Of a stretch of DNA of 44,642 nt, positions 32,920 to 41,046 are shown one piece after another; positions within the stretch are counted from its first letter, which is position 1; every line of letters starts with the position of its first letter. This DNA is from an uncultured Spirochaetales bacterium (GTDB lineage Bacteria; Spirochaetota; Spirochaetia; Sphaerochaetales; Sphaerochaetaceae). The notes below the pieces were generated by a model, which searched no databases, had not been told where the DNA came from, and was given only the letters and a program-made list of their open reading frames with translations. Made by a program: the position numbers and the translations under genes. The DNA is taken from the NCBI GenBank assembly GCA_949288415.1, contig CASEKE010000007.1, positions 1 to 44,642 of the forward strand, written 5' to 3'.

Positions 32920-34092
32920 ATGGACAAAAGACATGTCTATCTAGATAACAACGCCACGACCCGTATGGCTCCAGAGGTCGTGGAGTTCATGCATGCGAAC
33001 GATGAGCTTTACGCAAACGCTTCGAGCATGCATGCTCTCGGGCGTACTTCGGCTGCCGCGATAGACTGGGCAAGGGCCCGCATCGCAGAGCTGATAGATG
33101 CAGACAAGGACGAGGTATACTTCAACTCCGGCGCATCTGAGGGAAACAACAGCGTCTTCAACATCATGAGAGATCTGATCGACGTCGGATCGCGGAAGAA
33201 TAGGATCATAATCTCGTCCGTCGAGCATCCGGCTTCGATCGAGACTGCCAAGTACCTTTCGTCAAAAGGCTACCGGATCGACAAGGCTCCGGTGGACAGG
33301 TCGGGCATCCTCGATCTCGGGAAGTTCGAGTCGATGATGGGAGACGATGTCCTGCTCGTGTCGGTTATGACGGGAAACAACGAGTCGGGAGCAATCATGC
33401 CGGTCAAAAAGGTTTCCGAGATAGCTCGCCGCTTCGGCGCATACGTGCATACCGACGCCACTCAGGCGATCGGAAAGATTCCTGTCTCCGTGAAGGATCT
33501 CGACGTGGACTACCTCACGATGTCGGCCCACAAATTCTATGGCCCGAAAGGAGTGGGAGCCATCTACGTAAGACGTGGAGTACCGCTTTCGCCGTTCGTC
33601 CATGGCGGACATCAGGAAGGCGGATTCCGTGCCGGTACCTACAACAACCAGGCAATCATCGGAATGGGTAAGGCGGCCGAGCTTGCCAAGGCGAACCAGG
33701 CGGAGGAGAGAAAGATGCTCTGGAGCCTTCGTGAGAGGCTGAGAAAGGGCATAATCGAGAAGATCGACAATGTGGTGGTGAACGGAACGGACGATTATGA
33801 AAGGGAACTTCCGGGGACTCTCAACGTCTCGTTCCCGTCGGCCGAAGGCGAGTCGATACTTCTCTATCTCGATCTGGCGGGAATAGAGGTTTCCACAGGG
33901 AGTGCCTGCGCCTCAGGTTCTCTCGAGCCGAGCTACGTGCTGCTTGCAGCAGGTCTCGACGTGGAGCTTGCCCACGGTTCGATACGTTTCTCCTTGGGAC
34001 GCTACAACAGCGTCGAGGATGTCGATTATACGCTGGAGGTCCTTCCGGGTATCATCGGTAGGATCCGCTCGATGAGCACAAGGAAGGTGTGA
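32920..34092 (+). CDS. nifS: Cysteine desulfurase (NifS/IscS type)
   Basis: A 390-aa PLP enzyme that takes sulfur from cysteine for Fe-S cluster assembly. Recognised from VYLDNNATTRMAPEV, the ring-stacking His104 (SSVEHPA), the PLP Lys205 in MSAHKFYGPKGVGAIY and the persulfide Cys330 in STGSACASGSLEPSYV. The short active-site loop with GSACAS marks the NifS/IscS (class I) group. AAGGA precedes the ATG. nifU follows after 1 nt. Confidence 0.95.
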   Translation: MDKRHVYLDNNATTRMAPEVVEFMHANDELYANASSMHALGRTSAAAIDWARARIAELIDADKDEVYFNSGASEGNNSVFNIMRDLIDVGSRKNRIIISSVEHPASIETAKYLSSKGYRIDKAPVDRSGILDLGKFESMMGDDVLLVSVMTGNNESGAIMPVKKVSEIARRFGAYVHTDATQAIGKIPVSVKDLDVDYLTMSAHKFYGPKGVGAIYVRRGVPLSPFVHGGHQEGGFRAGTYNNQAIIGMGKAAELAKANQAEERKMLWSLRERLRKGIIEKIDNVVVNGTDDYERELPGTLNVSFPSAEGESILLYLDLAGIEVSTGSACASGSLEPSYVLLAAGLDVELAHGSIRFSLGRYNSVEDVDYTLEVLPGIIGRIRSMSTRKV

Positions 34093-34093
34093 C

Positions 34094-34708
34094 ATGGCAG
34101 ACAGCTTCATGGCGCAATGGGTATATACGGACGTGGTCAAGGACCACTTCATCAATCCGAGGAACATCTGGAAGGAAGGCGATGATTTCAAGGCCGACGG
34201 AATAGGCGAAGTCGGATCTCTTGCCTGCGGCGACCAGATGAGGGTCGGAATAAAGGTAAAGGATGGCAAGATCAGCGATCTCAGGTGGCTGACATACGGC
34301 TGTGCGAGTGCGATCGCATCCACGAGCATGATGAGCGAAATGGCCATAGGAATGGATCTGGAACAGGCCTACAATCTTTCTCCGAAGCAGATTACCGAAG
34401 CTCTGGGCGGATTGCCGGAACACAAGTTCCACTGTTCAGTGCTCGGGGACAAGGCTTTGAGGGCTGCAATCGACGACTATCTGGAGAAGAACGGACTTCC
34501 GAATCCGTACAAGAACAAAACGGCGAAAATCATATGCGAATGCAAGGGAGTCACCGACCAGATGATCGAAGATCTTGTGAAGAGCGGAAAGGTGGATACG
34601 GTCGATGCCCTGATTGCCGAAACCGGAGCCACAACCGGTTGTGGAAAGTGCAAAAATGCGATCATCGGCCACTTCGAGGAGATGATGCACATATACGGTA
34701 AGGCCTGA
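34094..34708 (+). CDS. nifU: NifU-like Fe-S scaffold with BFD-like [2Fe-2S] domain
   Basis: A 204-aa scaffold. The N-terminal IscU-like domain has all three cluster-binding Cys (Cys45 in LACGDQM, Cys70 in YGCASAIAS, Cys114 in KFHCSVLG) and the Asp47 beside the first. The C-terminal domain is BFD/ferredoxin-like with Cys148, Cys150, Cys183 and Cys186 (CECKGVT and TGCGKCKNAI). The third Nfu domain of full NifU is missing. It forms a tight unit with nifS (1-nt gap) and the downstream regulator (TGATG overlap). Confidence 0.93.
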   Translation: MADSFMAQWVYTDVVKDHFINPRNIWKEGDDFKADGIGEVGSLACGDQMRVGIKVKDGKISDLRWLTYGCASAIASTSMMSEMAIGMDLEQAYNLSPKQITEALGGLPEHKFHCSVLGDKALRAAIDDYLEKNGLPNPYKNKTAKIICECKGVTDQMIEDLVKSGKVDTVDALIAETGATTGCGKCKNAIIGHFEEMMHIYGKA

Positions 34709-35025
34709 TGGTAAGCCTGTACAAGGATGCGCTGAAGGATGCTCTCTACCCTAAGGTCAGAGGAACGCTCACGAAGCGCAACAAGTATCTCGTCACCACG
34801 GCGATCAAGACGATGGGAAAGGACGAGATAAGGGCCCTTCGACGTTCTCTACAGCTTTCCGTCAGGGTTTTTGCCGACGTGCTCGGCGTATCTGCAAAGA
34901 CAGTCGAGGCATGGGAGAAGGGGACGAACGTCCCCTCCGGTCCCGCGCTGAGGCTGATGAATGCTATGAAAAGACATCCCGACATACTGATTGAGAGCGG
35001 GATGTTCGAAGAAAGGTTCAGATGA
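34708..35025 (+). CDS. XRE/HigA-like helix-turn-helix regulator
   Basis: A 105-aa protein with a Cro/C1-type HTH in the second half (about 41-75: IRALRRSLQLSVRVFADVLG, then VSAKTVEAWEKG), followed by VPSGPALRLMNAMKRHP. That order resembles HigA/MqsA-type antitoxins and YiaG-like regulators. No toxin gene is adjacent. It has no cysteine, so it cannot itself ligate an Fe-S cluster as IscR does. The ATG overlaps the nifU stop by one base, so it is probably co-transcribed with nifSU and might autoregulate them. Its end overlaps the convergent kinase gene by 8 bp. Confidence 0.85.
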   Translation: MVSLYKDALKDALYPKVRGTLTKRNKYLVTTAIKTMGKDEIRALRRSLQLSVRVFADVLGVSAKTVEAWEKGTNVPSGPALRLMNAMKRHPDILIESGMFEERFR

Positions 35026-36676
35026 CCTTGTATATCCCGTCCCCGATGAATTCCCTCAGAATCGAATCTTCAGGGACAAGTTTTTCCTCTATCGGATAGA
35101 CATATTCCAGGAATCCGAGCAGTCTGCGCGCTATGGCATAGACTTCTCCGTCCTTTTTCCTTACGCTTCGGAGCAGCGGTTCCGCAAGTGGCTTCAGAAC
35201 TCCAAGCTCGTAGTCCAGCGCGGAATTGATCATTATGTCCGCATTGTTCTGGTATGGGAAGATGTGGTTCTTCTCGCCCCGTTCGACGCTCGGCCATCTG
35301 GAAAGCGTTTCGACCGCATTTATTCCCCTTGTTCTGTTGTCCCTTACCATGCGTCTTAGAATCCTGTTGTCCGTCGTGCTTATTCTCGTCTGTGAATCCA
35401 GATTGAGCTGTGTAAGCGCGGATATGTAGACTCTTACGATGAGACTGTCGTCTATTCCGGGAAGAAGGGCCGGATTGAGCCCATGGAGACCTTCGATGAT
35501 CAGTATCGAGTTCTCTTCCAACCTTGTGGCATTGCTTGCCAGCGTCCGCTGCTGTGTCTTGAAAGAGAATGATGGAAGGTGAATCTCTCCTCCTGAGAGG
35601 AGCTTGTCCATATCCGTCCTGAACGCGTCGAGGTCGATTGCTTCGAGACATTCGAAGTCGTAGTCGCCGTCTTCGTCCCTAGGAACCAGATCCCTGTGCA
35701 GATAGTAGTCGTCGAGACTCATCTTTATGGGCTTCTTTCCGAGCACCTTGAGATTTTCCGCGAGCTTGAGCGAGCTTGTCGTCTTTCCTGAGGACGAAGG
35801 ACCGGCGATGAATACGATTCTTGCATTCTTCCGTGAGGCTATTTCGTCGGATGCCTTGATGTATCGCATTCTCATTTGGGTCTCGAGAAGAAGTACGGTC
35901 TCCTCGATTTCTCCCGATACCCTTCTCCTGTTCAGCTCTCCGAGAGAGAAGAGCGAAATCCGGTCGCATTCCTTTTTCGTCTCCTCGAAGACTTCGAAGA
36001 GTTTGGGGTTGTCCACGAACGGTCTAATCTTGTCGATCGAACGTGATTGCGGATATCTCAGCAGCAGGCCTTTAGAATACTTTCTGAGTTGCCAGAGCGT
36101 TACCAGCGACATGTCCGGAAGCACCGGCTCCGTGTGGAGCTGCAGATAGGATCCGATCTTGACGGCCTTGCACGATTCGTCGTTGTGCATATCCAGCAGA
36201 AGGGCAGTGCTTTCGAATCCGTTTCTTCTCATATATTCCTGGACGTCCTCTTCCGGCAGGCTGATGATCGTTATCCTTTCTTTCCGCTCCACGATCTCCC
36301 TCATCTTTTTTTCCAGACTTTCCTCGTCTATGTCCTTGTCGTCGGAGTACTCGAAGTAGTATCCGTCCCCGAGACTGTGGCCTATGACAAGTGTCCTTTC
36401 CGGATATATCAGCGAAGATGCATAGGAAAGCAGCAGAGTGAGAGTACGCCTGTATATCCGCCTTCCGAATTTCGAGAAAAGACGTACTTCCTCGATCGTC
36501 GTATCTCCCTTTACTCGCTCCTCAGTGGAGCATAGGACTCCGTTGGCAATGACCCCGACGACAGGATTCTCCGCATAGCAGAGATTCTCCTCGAGCTTAA
36601 GTATGTCCCTGTACTCGCTCAGTAGCGGTACGTTCATCGTCTTTCCTCTGAACGAGATCCTTGCTTCCTTGACCAT
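35018..36676 (-). CDS. udk: TGS/ThrRS-like plus uridine kinase-like protein
   Basis: A 552-aa nucleoside kinase of the fused class. Residues 1-200 resemble the TGS and N2 domains of threonyl-tRNA synthetase (VIGHSLGDGYYFEYSDDKDI is the editing-like signature). Residues 285-500 are a phosphoribulokinase/uridine kinase domain with Walker A GPSSSGKTT (292-300), SLDDYYLHR and IIEGLHGLNP. It probably phosphorylates a pyrimidine nucleoside; the exact substrate is unsure. The start follows AAGGAAAGG. Confidence 0.88.
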   Translation of the reverse strand: MVKEARISFRGKTMNVPLLSEYRDILKLEENLCYAENPVVGVIANGVLCSTEERVKGDTTIEEVRLFSKFGRRIYRRTLTLLLSYASSLIYPERTLVIGHSLGDGYYFEYSDDKDIDEESLEKKMREIVERKERITIISLPEEDVQEYMRRNGFESTALLLDMHNDESCKAVKIGSYLQLHTEPVLPDMSLVTLWQLRKYSKGLLLRYPQSRSIDKIRPFVDNPKLFEVFEETKKECDRISLFSLGELNRRRVSGEIEETVLLLETQMRMRYIKASDEIASRKNARIVFIAGPSSSGKTTSSLKLAENLKVLGKKPIKMSLDDYYLHRDLVPRDEDGDYDFECLEAIDLDAFRTDMDKLLSGGEIHLPSFSFKTQQRTLASNATRLEENSILIIEGLHGLNPALLPGIDDSLIVRVYISALTQLNLDSQTRISTTDNRILRRMVRDNRTRGINAVETLSRWPSVERGEKNHIFPYQNNADIMINSALDYELGVLKPLAEPLLRSVRKKDGEVYAIARRLLGFLEYVYPIEEKLVPEDSILREFIGDGIYKVI

Positions 36677-36707
36677 GCCTTACCTTTCCTTCATGTGTTT
36701 TCTTACT

Positions 36708-36735
36708 ACTATAACCCAAAACCGCCAGTATTCAA
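36708..36735 (-). promoter_or_regulatory. Promoter of the udk-like gene
   Basis: On the minus strand TTGAAT (36735-36730), 16-nt spacer, TATAGT (36713-36708). It gives a leader of about 30 nt with a good ribosome binding site. Its -35 overlaps that of the divergent AOR-like gene. Confidence 0.6.
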
Positions 36736-36759
36736 AATTTCTTTGCTTTTGATTATACT
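36731..36759 (+). promoter_or_regulatory. Promoter of the AOR-like gene
   Basis: TTCAAA (36731-36736), 17-nt spacer, TATACT (36754-36759; 5 of 6). The ATG lies 7 nt after the -10 with no Shine-Dalgarno sequence, so a leaderless transcript is expected. Confidence 0.6.
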
Positions 36760-36766
36760 TTCTCCT

Positions 36767-38305
36767 ATGAGCATACTTTACGTCGATCTCGACGAGGAGA
36801 GGATCACAAGCGGCAGGGACGAGGATGAAAAGGGTACGGCCTTGGCTCTCAGTCTGCTCGAGAAAACAGGGACAGAGCGTGCGATGGTTTTCATCGCCAC
36901 TCCCGCGGAGGCTCTTCCGTTCAAGGGAGCCTCGACGTTCCTTTTTGCCTTTACGTCCCCTCTTACCGGCCGCCGTCAGGTATTGAATTCCGTATCGGAC
37001 ATCGGCCTTGTGCTGATGAACATGGGATACACTGCTCTTGTGCTGAAGGGCAGGGCAAGGCATCTCTCGTACATTTCGTTCCGCGGCGATGCAATCGAGC
37101 TCAAACGTTGCGAGTTCTTCCGATCCAGGAGCTTCGAGTATGTGGCTTCCACGCTCGGTCTCAAGGATCGGTACATACTTCTTTCCACCAGCCGTGCGGC
37201 AGATAGCCTGATAGCCTATGCAGCACTCTATGAGGACGGTGTCCAGCTTGGCAGCGGAGGACTTGGATACGTATTTTCTTCTATGAATCTGAAGGCGATG
37301 GTTTTCCAGACCATCCTTCCGGAAAGAACGGAGAATGACGTATCGAGACGGTTCCTGAAGAAGCTTGCCGACAGCAGATGCGCCGGCGATCTCAAACGTG
37401 ACGGATCGGCTTCTTTCATATGCAAGGCCGTGAGGTACGGCTATGCTCCGATCGCAGGGTTTTCCAGACGGTTCGATCCTCGGGCGGATTTCCTGGACGG
37501 CATGTATCTCAAGGAGAAATACGGCGCATATTCCGGGACGTGCAGCGATTGTCCGGTATCATGCAGGAAACTGACCAAGAATGGGTACAACATGCCGGAT
37601 CTGGAGGATGTCATGTTTCTCGGCACGAACCTGTCGATATTCAGCCCTGAAAGCGTCATGTATCTGAAGATGCGGCTTTTCGAGGCCGGTCTGGAGGTGG
37701 TCGCGACAGCGACGGTACTCGCCGAGATGGGAATCACCGACATCGAAAAGATCGACAAGGTCATCGACGACATATTGCAAAGAAAAATCGTACTCGAGGT
37801 TCCTCATGCGCCTTTTGCGACGCTCGACTACAGAGGATGTTATGAAGGGGCCATACTCTATATGCTTGGCGAGACCATCATGCCGCTTCTTTCGATGCAT
37901 GCCCCTATTCCCGTGAGAAATGTCCGTTCAAGTGCCATTCTTGCGCTGTATGGACGTCTGTATGCAAATGCCATAGTCGACAGGGGATATCCTCTGATTC
38001 CCGGTTTCGCAGCATACCTAGGGGACATTCCTTTGATATGCTATCGCGTGCCATGGCTTCTCAGACGCGTCCTGCGAAGTCGGAAGATGTTCGGCATAGA
38101 CGCGGACAAGCTTCTTGAAGAGGGCTTGGCGATCGTCAACAGGAAGGATGGAAAACCGTTCAGGCTCCCGGACTGCTTCGTGTACAAGGCTGACGTGTCG
38201 TTCGATCCATCGACTGTCAGCCCGACGAGACTGATGGAGTGCTATCGCAACGAGAAACTACGTCTCGAAGTCAAGCTGTGCAAGAAGCGTTCCGTCGGGA
38301 AATGA
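36767..38305 (+). CDS. Aldehyde:ferredoxin oxidoreductase-like protein, reduced
   Basis: A 512-aa relative of tungsten AORs (usually ~600 aa). GSGGLGYVFSSMNLKAMV (162-179) matches the AOR domain-1 block. CSDCPVSC (Cys259, Cys262, Cys266) matches the first three [4Fe-4S] ligands. The N-terminal pterin-binding stretch is short: SPLTG is kept (64-68), but the Gly-rich segment after it is replaced by RRQVLNSVSDIG. A fourth Cys in the usual context is not evident. No molybdopterin or ferredoxin gene is near. Leaderless start, no ribosome binding site. Its 3' end overlaps the opposite gene by 48 bp. The fold is fairly sure; activity is doubtful. Confidence 0.72.
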   Translation: MSILYVDLDEERITSGRDEDEKGTALALSLLEKTGTERAMVFIATPAEALPFKGASTFLFAFTSPLTGRRQVLNSVSDIGLVLMNMGYTALVLKGRARHLSYISFRGDAIELKRCEFFRSRSFEYVASTLGLKDRYILLSTSRAADSLIAYAALYEDGVQLGSGGLGYVFSSMNLKAMVFQTILPERTENDVSRRFLKKLADSRCAGDLKRDGSASFICKAVRYGYAPIAGFSRRFDPRADFLDGMYLKEKYGAYSGTCSDCPVSCRKLTKNGYNMPDLEDVMFLGTNLSIFSPESVMYLKMRLFEAGLEVVATATVLAEMGITDIEKIDKVIDDILQRKIVLEVPHAPFATLDYRGCYEGAILYMLGETIMPLLSMHAPIPVRNVRSSAILALYGRLYANAIVDRGYPLIPGFAAYLGDIPLICYRVPWLLRRVLRSRKMFGIDADKLLEEGLAIVNRKDGKPFRLPDCFVYKADVSFDPSTVSPTRLMECYRNEKLRLEVKLCKKRSVGK

Positions 38306-38758
38306 ATACAGCGCGGCCCATTCCTCTTCAAGAAGTACGTAGGTGGGGCCTTCGTTGCTACGGGGACGGGAGGGAGAGCCCGGGTTGATCAGATATACTC
38401 CTTTTTTGTTTCTTGCAAGTCTTGGTACATGTGTGTGCCCGGAGATGAATATGTCCCCGGACGAGAGGCCGTAATCCTCTGCGATGCTCCTGTCCCCGTG
38501 TGTCATCACTACCTCCCTGTTGCCGAGGCGGAAGCGCACGAACGGTTTAGGGGCGGCCATGATGGAAAAGCCATGCCATCTGTCGCAGTTCCCGCTTACC
38601 GTGAGAAAATAGCTGTCGGCCAGATATTCCATCTCCGCAGTCGGGCAGAAGTCTCCCGCCGAAAGTACTTTGTCGCACCCCGCTTTCATCGCTATCTTCG
38701 TCAAAAGCCTGAAGGCATCGACGCTTCCATGGATGTCCGAGCATACCAGATATCTCAT
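38258..38758 (-). CDS. YfcE/MJ0936-type metallophosphoesterase
   Basis: A 166-aa calcineurin-like phosphodiesterase. Metal ligands appear in YLVCSDIHGS, LSAGDFCP, SGNCDR, MTHGD and ISGHTHVPRL, and the domain ends INPGSPSRPR. Relatives hydrolyse phosphodiesters of unclear cellular identity. GGGAGG lies 5 nt before the ATG at 38758; longer upstream frames are not homologous. The last 48 bp are antisense to the end of the AOR-like gene. Confidence 0.9.
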   Translation of the reverse strand: MRYLVCSDIHGSVDAFRLLTKIAMKAGCDKVLSAGDFCPTAEMEYLADSYFLTVSGNCDRWHGFSIMAAPKPFVRFRLGNREVVMTHGDRSIAEDYGLSSGDIFISGHTHVPRLARNKKGVYLINPGSPSRPRSNEGPTYVLLEEEWAALYSFPDGTLLAQLDFET

Positions 38759-38776
38759 ATGGGCCTCCCGAGAAAG

Positions 38777-38806
38777 ATTATAAAAGCGAAAAACACGATT
38801 CTGCAA
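38777..38806 (-). promoter_or_regulatory. Promoter of the YfcE-like gene
   Basis: On the minus strand TTGCAG (38806-38801), 18-nt spacer, perfect TATAAT (38782-38777), about 20 nt before the start codon. Confidence 0.7.
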
Positions 38807-38828
38807 CCTCATGGCACGATCGGAAAAA

Positions 38829-38857
38829 GTGACAAGTCGTTTGATATATGATAAAAT
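38829..38857 (+). promoter_or_regulatory. Promoter of the lipase-like gene
   Basis: GTGACA (38829-38834), 17-nt spacer, TAAAAT (38852-38857). A short leader follows with AGGAAG before ATG 38880. Confidence 0.65.
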
Positions 38858-38879
38858 ATTTTCCAGGAAGAATCGCATT

Positions 38880-39803
38880 ATGAGAGAAGGTGAACTAGAA
38901 GTCAGAGATTCCCATCGGCTCTTCTACAGAGCATGGGAGATCGACGCGCCGAAGGCGACCGTGCATATCAACCATGGGATGGCTGAGCATTCCGGACGCT
39001 ATTCCGAATTTGCCGGATATCTGAATTCGCTTGGATTTGCAGTGTACGCACAGGACCATCGTGGCCACGGACTGACCGGCGAAGAGGACGAGAGAGGATG
39101 GTTTTCCGAAAAGGAAGGGGCAATGACCGTAGTGGAGGATTCCTACGAGGTCGACCAGGCCATCATGGGGAAGCATCCCGACATTCCGCATTTCATTTTC
39201 GGGCATTCGATGGGATCCTTCATAACGCGTACCGTGATTACGATGCATCCGGTTTTCGATGCCGCGGTCATCTGCGGGACCGGTGCGGACCAAGGTCTTC
39301 TAGGAAAAATCGGCAAACGGATCGCAATGGCGCATGTCAGGAAATGGGGATCGAAGATGAAGGACGACGATCTTGACCACCTTGCGTTCGGTTCATATAA
39401 CAAGAATTTCAAGGGCGAGGGAAAGTTCGCCTGGCTGACACGTGATGCCAAGCAGGTTGCGATGTATGAAGAGGATCCCCTGTGCGGATTCGTATGTTCA
39501 TCCGGATTCTATGCCGATCTGATCGACCTGGTCGGGATGGCAAACGACAGAGCAAGGGCGGAACGCATTCCGAAGAACATGCCGATGCTGATCATATCCG
39601 GAGCCGCCGATCCCGTGGGAGGTTATTCCAGAGGTGTGAAGAAAGTTTACGAAATGTATCGCAAAGCAGGTATAAAGAATCTGTCATTGAAACTATATGA
39701 TGGCGCTAGACATGAGATCCTGAACGAAACGAATCGCGAGGAGGTCTTCAAGGATATCGGGACATTCTTGTCCGGATGCCTTGACAAATCAAATGCTCAA
39801 TAA
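38880..39803 (+). CDS. Alpha/beta hydrolase, monoacylglycerol lipase-like
   Basis: A 307-aa serine hydrolase of the lysophospholipase/MGL group. It shows VHINHGMAEHSGRY (oxyanion HG), the nucleophile elbow FIFGHSMGS, the acid in ISGAADPVGGYS and the His in YDGARHEILNE. AQDHRGHGLT is typical of MGL enzymes. No signal peptide is seen, so it is cytosolic and likely releases fatty acid from monoglycerides or lysophospholipids. ATG 38880 is preceded by AGGAAG; an in-frame upstream ATG (38811) lies before the promoter. It overlaps yihY by 11 nt. Confidence 0.88.
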   Translation: MREGELEVRDSHRLFYRAWEIDAPKATVHINHGMAEHSGRYSEFAGYLNSLGFAVYAQDHRGHGLTGEEDERGWFSEKEGAMTVVEDSYEVDQAIMGKHPDIPHFIFGHSMGSFITRTVITMHPVFDAAVICGTGADQGLLGKIGKRIAMAHVRKWGSKMKDDDLDHLAFGSYNKNFKGEGKFAWLTRDAKQVAMYEEDPLCGFVCSSGFYADLIDLVGMANDRARAERIPKNMPMLIISGAADPVGGYSRGVKKVYEMYRKAGIKNLSLKLYDGARHEILNETNREEVFKDIGTFLSGCLDKSNAQ

Positions 39804-41046
39804 GATCGAGAATGTATTCAGCCGTTTCATTCTCTGGTGGAAGGACTATTTCAAGGTCCTTCTGCTGTCCTTTACCAGGATAGCGAGAGACAATGTAAAC
39901 ATCATGGCCTCGGGCATGGTCTATTCGACGCTGATAGCATTGATCCCCGGCTTCACTTTCCTCTTTGCGTTTCTTTCCGCATTCGGGGTTCTTCAGCCTT
40001 TCATAGAGATGATGACGGAATTTTTCCAGGAGACGATGGGCGACGAGGCTGGACTGGAATTCATACATATGCTCGAGATATATTCCGGCAATGCCATGAG
40101 TTTGGGAATCGTGGGACTCATATCCTTCGTAATCACTAGCATCTTCCTTATGAACAAGGTCCATAGCGTGGTAGGTCGGATTTTCCGTACGCCTCCGAGA
40201 AGCGGAGCAATAAAGCGTTTCATGGCTTTCCTGACTTTCCTCATCGTGATGAGTTTCATAATCGTTGTACTTGTCTCTCTGCAGTCGTCTTTCAGCGGAT
40301 TCATAAGAACGATCTTCAATCGCGGTGGTACACAGACGGAGGAAAGCCGATGGTCTCCGATCCTTGTGATCGCGGCTATATGGCTCAGCATGTTTGCAAT
40401 AATCGTGCTTCTGCCGAACGCCAGGATACGCAAGAGAAGTGCCGCCGTCGGAGTGACCACCGGAACGGTCTCGGTTCTGATAGCCACCGAGATCTTCAAG
40501 ATAGTGATAAAGTACTCCGTATCGTATTCCGTGATATACGGTTCTCTCGCTTCCGTGCTGTTCCTGCTTCTTTACCTGTACATAATATGGTTCATCTTCA
40601 TGGTGTCGGCGGAGATTACCTACGTTCATCAGTTCCGTCCGGCAAAGGGCAATCTCCAGGGACGTCCCGACTCTCCTCAGAGGCAGATTTCCGAGGGACT
40701 TAACCTATTGCTGATGGTCGCCGAGAAGTATAGGAAAGGAGACGGATATACCACGGACCGCGAACTTATAAGACGGCTTGCAATTCCTACCAGCAAGCTT
40801 TACGGATATCTTTCTATTCTCGAAGATGCAAGGATACTTATGCCGGTCAATCCCCAGCGGACCGCGTTTGTTCCGGCATTGCCGCTGGACAGGATCCGGG
40901 TCGATGAGGTCGTCGGGGTATTGTATGGCCAGATGAAGGACGAGGATGTAGTGACTTTGGGCGATGTGCTCGCCCTCGATGTCTCCGACAAAGGAATCAG
41001 AGGCCTTGGGGACATAACCATAGAGAATCTGATGGAGAGATTATGA
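39793..41046 (+). CDS. yihY: YihY/BrkB-family membrane protein with winged-helix tail
   Basis: A 417-aa protein. The N-terminal ~280 residues form the six-helix YihY domain (DNVNIMASGMVYSTLIALIP, then GSLASVLFLLLYLYIIWFIF and VSAEITYV). The last ~120 residues read as a winged-helix module (LIRRLAIPTSKLYGYLSILE). The old RNase BN label for this family is wrong; the transported substrate, if any, is unknown. The start overlaps the lipase gene end by 11 nt, without a clear Shine-Dalgarno sequence; TTG 39781 is an in-frame alternative. Confidence 0.87.
   Translation: MLNKIENVFSRFILWWKDYFKVLLLSFTRIARDNVNIMASGMVYSTLIALIPGFTFLFAFLSAFGVLQPFIEMMTEFFQETMGDEAGLEFIHMLEIYSGNAMSLGIVGLISFVITSIFLMNKVHSVVGRIFRTPPRSGAIKRFMAFLTFLIVMSFIIVVLVSLQSSFSGFIRTIFNRGGTQTEESRWSPILVIAAIWLSMFAIIVLLPNARIRKRSAAVGVTTGTVSVLIATEIFKIVIKYSVSYSVIYGSLASVLFLLLYLYIIWFIFMVSAEITYVHQFRPAKGNLQGRPDSPQRQISEGLNLLLMVAEKYRKGDGYTTDRELIRRLAIPTSKLYGYLSILEDARILMPVNPQRTAFVPALPLDRIRVDEVVGVLYGQMKDEDVVTLGDVLALDVSDKGIRGLGDITIENLMERL

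Noticed and set aside
34708..35025. Toxin-antitoxin pair
   Set aside because: The HTH protein is antitoxin-like, but both neighbours are nifU and a kinase; no toxin-sized gene lies next to it on either strand.
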